Of a stretch of DNA of 7,523 nucleotides, positions 5,874 to 7,523 are shown piece by piece. A program made the translations under genes and the position numbers. Below the pieces are notes generated by a model. The model saw nothing but the letters and a program-made list of their open reading frames with translations, was not told the DNA's origin and made no database searches. The stretch's first letter is position 1; each line of letters starts with the position of its first letter. This stretch comes from Candidatus Omnitrophota bacterium (GTDB taxonomy: Bacteria; Omnitrophota; Gorgyraeia; 2-01-FULL-45-10), in the NCBI GenBank assembly GCA_003140915.1, contig PLLI01000104.1, forward strand, positions 1 through 7,523. Reading direction: 5' to 3'.

Positions 5874-6599
5874 ATGAACGCAGCGCGGTTACCGGATAAG
5901 ATCGAACGCCTGCTGGCGGATTTCGTGAACCGGGCGAGGGATATCTACCGCGATGAGCTGGTTTCCATTATCCTCTACGGCAGCGCCGCGAGCGGCGAAT
6001 TCAGCGCGCGGCACTCGAACGTGAACATAGCCGTTATTTTACGAGATACGAGCCTTGCGAACCTTTCCAGGATCGCCCCGTTATTGAACAAATATAAATT
6101 CCGTCCCCTGAAAGTCATTTTCTTTACCGAGATTTATATCAAAAATTCCGCGGATGTCTTCCCAATAGAATTCCTCGACATTAAAGAGAACCATAAGATA
6201 TTATACGGCAGCGATCTTCTGGCCGGTTTGAAGATCGATATTAAAAACCTCCGGTTCCAGTGTGAGCAGGAGCTAAAGTCAAAGATCCTCAGCGTAAAGA
6301 GGGTCTATCTGGCGGGCATGAACGATCCGGACCTGGACAAGCTGCTCCTGAAATTCTTTACTTCATCCCTTCACGTTCTGCGGAACATATTAAGGTTAAA
6401 GAAAGGATCGGCTGCCTATCTGAAAGGGGAGATACTGGACGGTATTGCGGTCGAATTTCACATAGATATATCCGGCATGAAGAAGATATTGGCGGCAAAG
6501 ACCGCTGACAGGCGCCTGCCGCGCAAAGATGCGGCGGCGCTATTCAACTCGTTCGTTAACGACCTCGAAAAGATCTCTGATATAGTGGACGGACTATAA
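5874..6599 (+). CDS. Nucleotidyltransferase-fold protein, probably catalytically inactive
   Basis: The 241-residue protein has the Pol-beta-type minimal nucleotidyltransferase fold at its N-terminus: a helix (8-28), then VSIILYGSAASGEFSARHS with the hallmark Gly36-Ser37, then a strand NVNIAVIL. In active members this strand carries two metal-binding Asp residues (SDIDLAVI-type); here they read Asn49-Val-Asn51. The next strand (PLKVIFF, about 97-103) also lacks an obvious third carboxylate. A segment PIEFLDIKENHKILYGSDLL follows, then a mostly helical C-terminal half (about 120-241). No HEPN-type Arg-X4-6-His motif was found there. The gene has a good ribosome site, AGGGAG at 5861-5866, 7 nt before the ATG, 18 nt after the upstream gene's stop. 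The reading frame is intact and the composition is normal, so it is expressed-looking rather than decayed. A nucleotide- or protein-binding role is possible; function is unknown. Confidence 0.8.
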   Translation: MNAARLPDKIERLLADFVNRARDIYRDELVSIILYGSAASGEFSARHSNVNIAVILRDTSLANLSRIAPLLNKYKFRPLKVIFFTEIYIKNSADVFPIEFLDIKENHKILYGSDLLAGLKIDIKNLRFQCEQELKSKILSVKRVYLAGMNDPDLDKLLLKFFTSSLHVLRNILRLKKGSAAYLKGEILDGIAVEFHIDISGMKKILAAKTADRRLPRKDAAALFNSFVNDLEKISDIVDGL

Positions 6600-6606
6600 G
6601 GGCTAA

Positions 6607-7494
6607 ATGCTGAGGAAGCCTTTTTTCATATTATTATTTACGGCCCTGGTGAGCGCGCACCATGCATTTGCAGAGAACGTGCCGCAGCCCGTCGGGTGGG
6701 TAAATGATTTCGCGAACGTCATCCCGCAGGAATACCGCGATAAGCTGAATACGCTGATCGGGGAGCTGAAAGAGAAGACGAGCGCGGAGATTGCCGTCGT
6801 GACGGTTACCTCGATAGCTCCTTACGACGAAAAAGAATATGCGAGGATGCTCTTTGACAGTTGGAGGCCCGGGAAGAAGGGTAAAGATAACGGTGTCCTG
6901 ATACTTCTGGCCATTAAGGAGAGGCGATGGCGGATAGAGACCGGCTATGGCGTCGAAGGCATATTGCCTGACGGCCGTTGCGGCGAGATCGGCCGCAATT
7001 ATATGGTGCCGTATTTCAAAAACGGAAATTACGGCCTGGGATTATATAATGGTGCGGCAGCTATCGCAAACATAGTCGCGAAGGATGCTGGAGTTACGCT
7101 TAACAACTTAGACGGTATTCATCTCAAGCCCGTAAATAATAATTCGCGAGCGATAAACGGATCGACAGGTATTTTTAAAGCAGCTTTTTTTATTTTGATT
7201 ATCGCTAGCGCTGCTCCTTTTTATCTTAGTTTACCCTTAGCATTGGTCGGGTGCGCTATTCTTTTTTTTATATCACGTATAGCATCGTTTATTTTCTTTA
7301 TCATATTTTCAATAGTGTCGCTATTCCGGCTTAGTTCCTGGTATGATTTACCAAAAAGTAAACGCAGCAATTTTTTTACTTATGCTGGCAGCGGAAGTTC
7401 CGGCAGTGGCGGCGGAGGTTTTGGAGGCGGATTTGGTGGTGGCGGTTTCGGTGGCGGCGGAGGAGGAGGCGGCGGAGCCGGCGGAGGATTTTAA
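6607..7494 (+). CDS. TPM-domain (YgcG-like) membrane protein with glycine-rich tail
   Basis: The 295-residue product starts with a signal peptide (about 1-22, basic LRK, hydrophobic core, AFA before Glu23). A TPM domain (about 28-160) shows the usual landmarks: WVNDFANVI, EIAVVTV, GKKGKDNGVLILLA, and RRWRIETGYGVEGILPDGRCG. Two or so membrane segments follow (about 187-243). The tail (about 260-295) is almost entirely Gly with Ser and Phe, as is typical of this family. The TPM domain should therefore lie outside the cytoplasmic membrane. TPM domains have been linked to phosphatase activity and photosystem repair in plants, while the bacterial role is poorly known. The ATG at 6607 follows AAGGG (6598-6602), which overlaps the previous stop, so translation is likely coupled. 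From about 7090 onward the gene becomes visibly AT-rich, partly because of the membrane segments. Family assignment is firm; substrate is unknown. Confidence 0.92.
   Translation: MLRKPFFILLFTALVSAHHAFAENVPQPVGWVNDFANVIPQEYRDKLNTLIGELKEKTSAEIAVVTVTSIAPYDEKEYARMLFDSWRPGKKGKDNGVLILLAIKERRWRIETGYGVEGILPDGRCGEIGRNYMVPYFKNGNYGLGLYNGAAAIANIVAKDAGVTLNNLDGIHLKPVNNNSRAINGSTGIFKAAFFILIIASAAPFYLSLPLALVGCAILFFISRIASFIFFIIFSIVSLFRLSSWYDLPKSKRSNFFTYAGSGSSGSGGGGFGGGFGGGGFGGGGGGGGGAGGGF
7388..7491 (+). repeat. Low-complexity GGN repeat encoding the polyglycine tail
   Basis: About 100 bp of near-continuous GGN codons (GGC, GGA, GGT) interrupted by Ser and Phe codons encodes the last 35 residues of the TPM protein. 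Such tracts are prone to length change by replication slippage or misassembly. The frame is intact here and ends in TAA at 7492-7494. Confidence 0.85.
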
Positions 7495-7523
7495 AAATAA
7501 GGTCCAGATTTTGACAGAGCAAA
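7495..7523 (+). other. Short 3' flank, possible start of a next gene
   Basis: The 29 bases after the TPM stop hold no terminator hairpin. AAGG (7499-7502) lies 8 nt before a TTG at 7511 that opens the frame M-T-E-Q to the window edge, so this could be the start of a fourth cluster gene. The same bases TTGACA (7511-7516) also match a -35 element. The window ends too soon to decide. Confidence 0.3.

Noticed and set aside
6229..6597. HEPN-type RNase half of an MNT-HEPN toxin-antitoxin in the helical C-terminus of the nucleotidyltransferase-fold protein
   Set aside because: No Arg-X4-6-His motif is present; the histidines seen (near LHVLRN and EFHID) lack a suitably placed preceding Arg.
7388..7491. 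GGN repeat as a CRISPR-like or mobile repeat
   Set aside because: It is in frame, encodes the typical glycine tail of TPM-domain proteins and has no spacer structure.

Overview
The window is a compact stretch of bacterial chromosome, about half G+C by eye, with seven complete protein genes and one gene cut by the left edge. Almost every base is coding. I see no tRNA, rRNA, CRISPR array or insertion sequence. The gene mix and the style of the nucleotidyltransferase-fold protein and its partner resemble uncultivated Gram-negative lineages of the PVC / candidate phylum Omnitrophota type. That placement is an impression from protein sequence and has low confidence.

Region 1 (1-4388, + strand) looks like one operon with gaps of 16, 9 and 16 nt. 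It holds the C-terminal end of a DnaQ-type 3'-5' exonuclease, a small protein of two ACT domains, the translesion polymerase DNA Pol IV (dinB, forced to use a TTG start) and a full-length glycogen/alpha-glucan phosphorylase (glgP). Two DNA-metabolism genes thus share a transcript with an amino-acid-sensing-type protein and an enzyme of glucan breakdown.

Region 2 (4394-5110, - strand) is a single plsC-type 1-acylglycerol-3-phosphate acyltransferase. It converges on glgP with only 5 nt between the stop codons. Its upstream region carries a near-consensus sigma70 promoter placed so that transcription should begin at the A of the ATG, so the mRNA is probably leaderless.

Region 3 (5111-5210) is the only real intergenic space. 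It is a 100-bp, AT-rich divergent promoter region serving plsC to the left and the next cluster to the right. The rightward promoter also lies so close to its start codon that the mRNA would have essentially no leader.

Region 4 (5211-7494, + strand) is a three-gene cluster with gaps of 18 and 7 nt. It encodes an unrecognised protein with a probable helix-turn-helix and a charged C-terminal helix, a nucleotidyltransferase-fold protein whose catalytic Asp-x-Asp is replaced by Asn-Val-Asn, and a TPM-domain membrane protein with a signal peptide and a glycine-only tail. The first two are the best candidates here for something undescribed: a putative DNA-binding protein transcribed with an apparently inactive nucleotidyltransferase.
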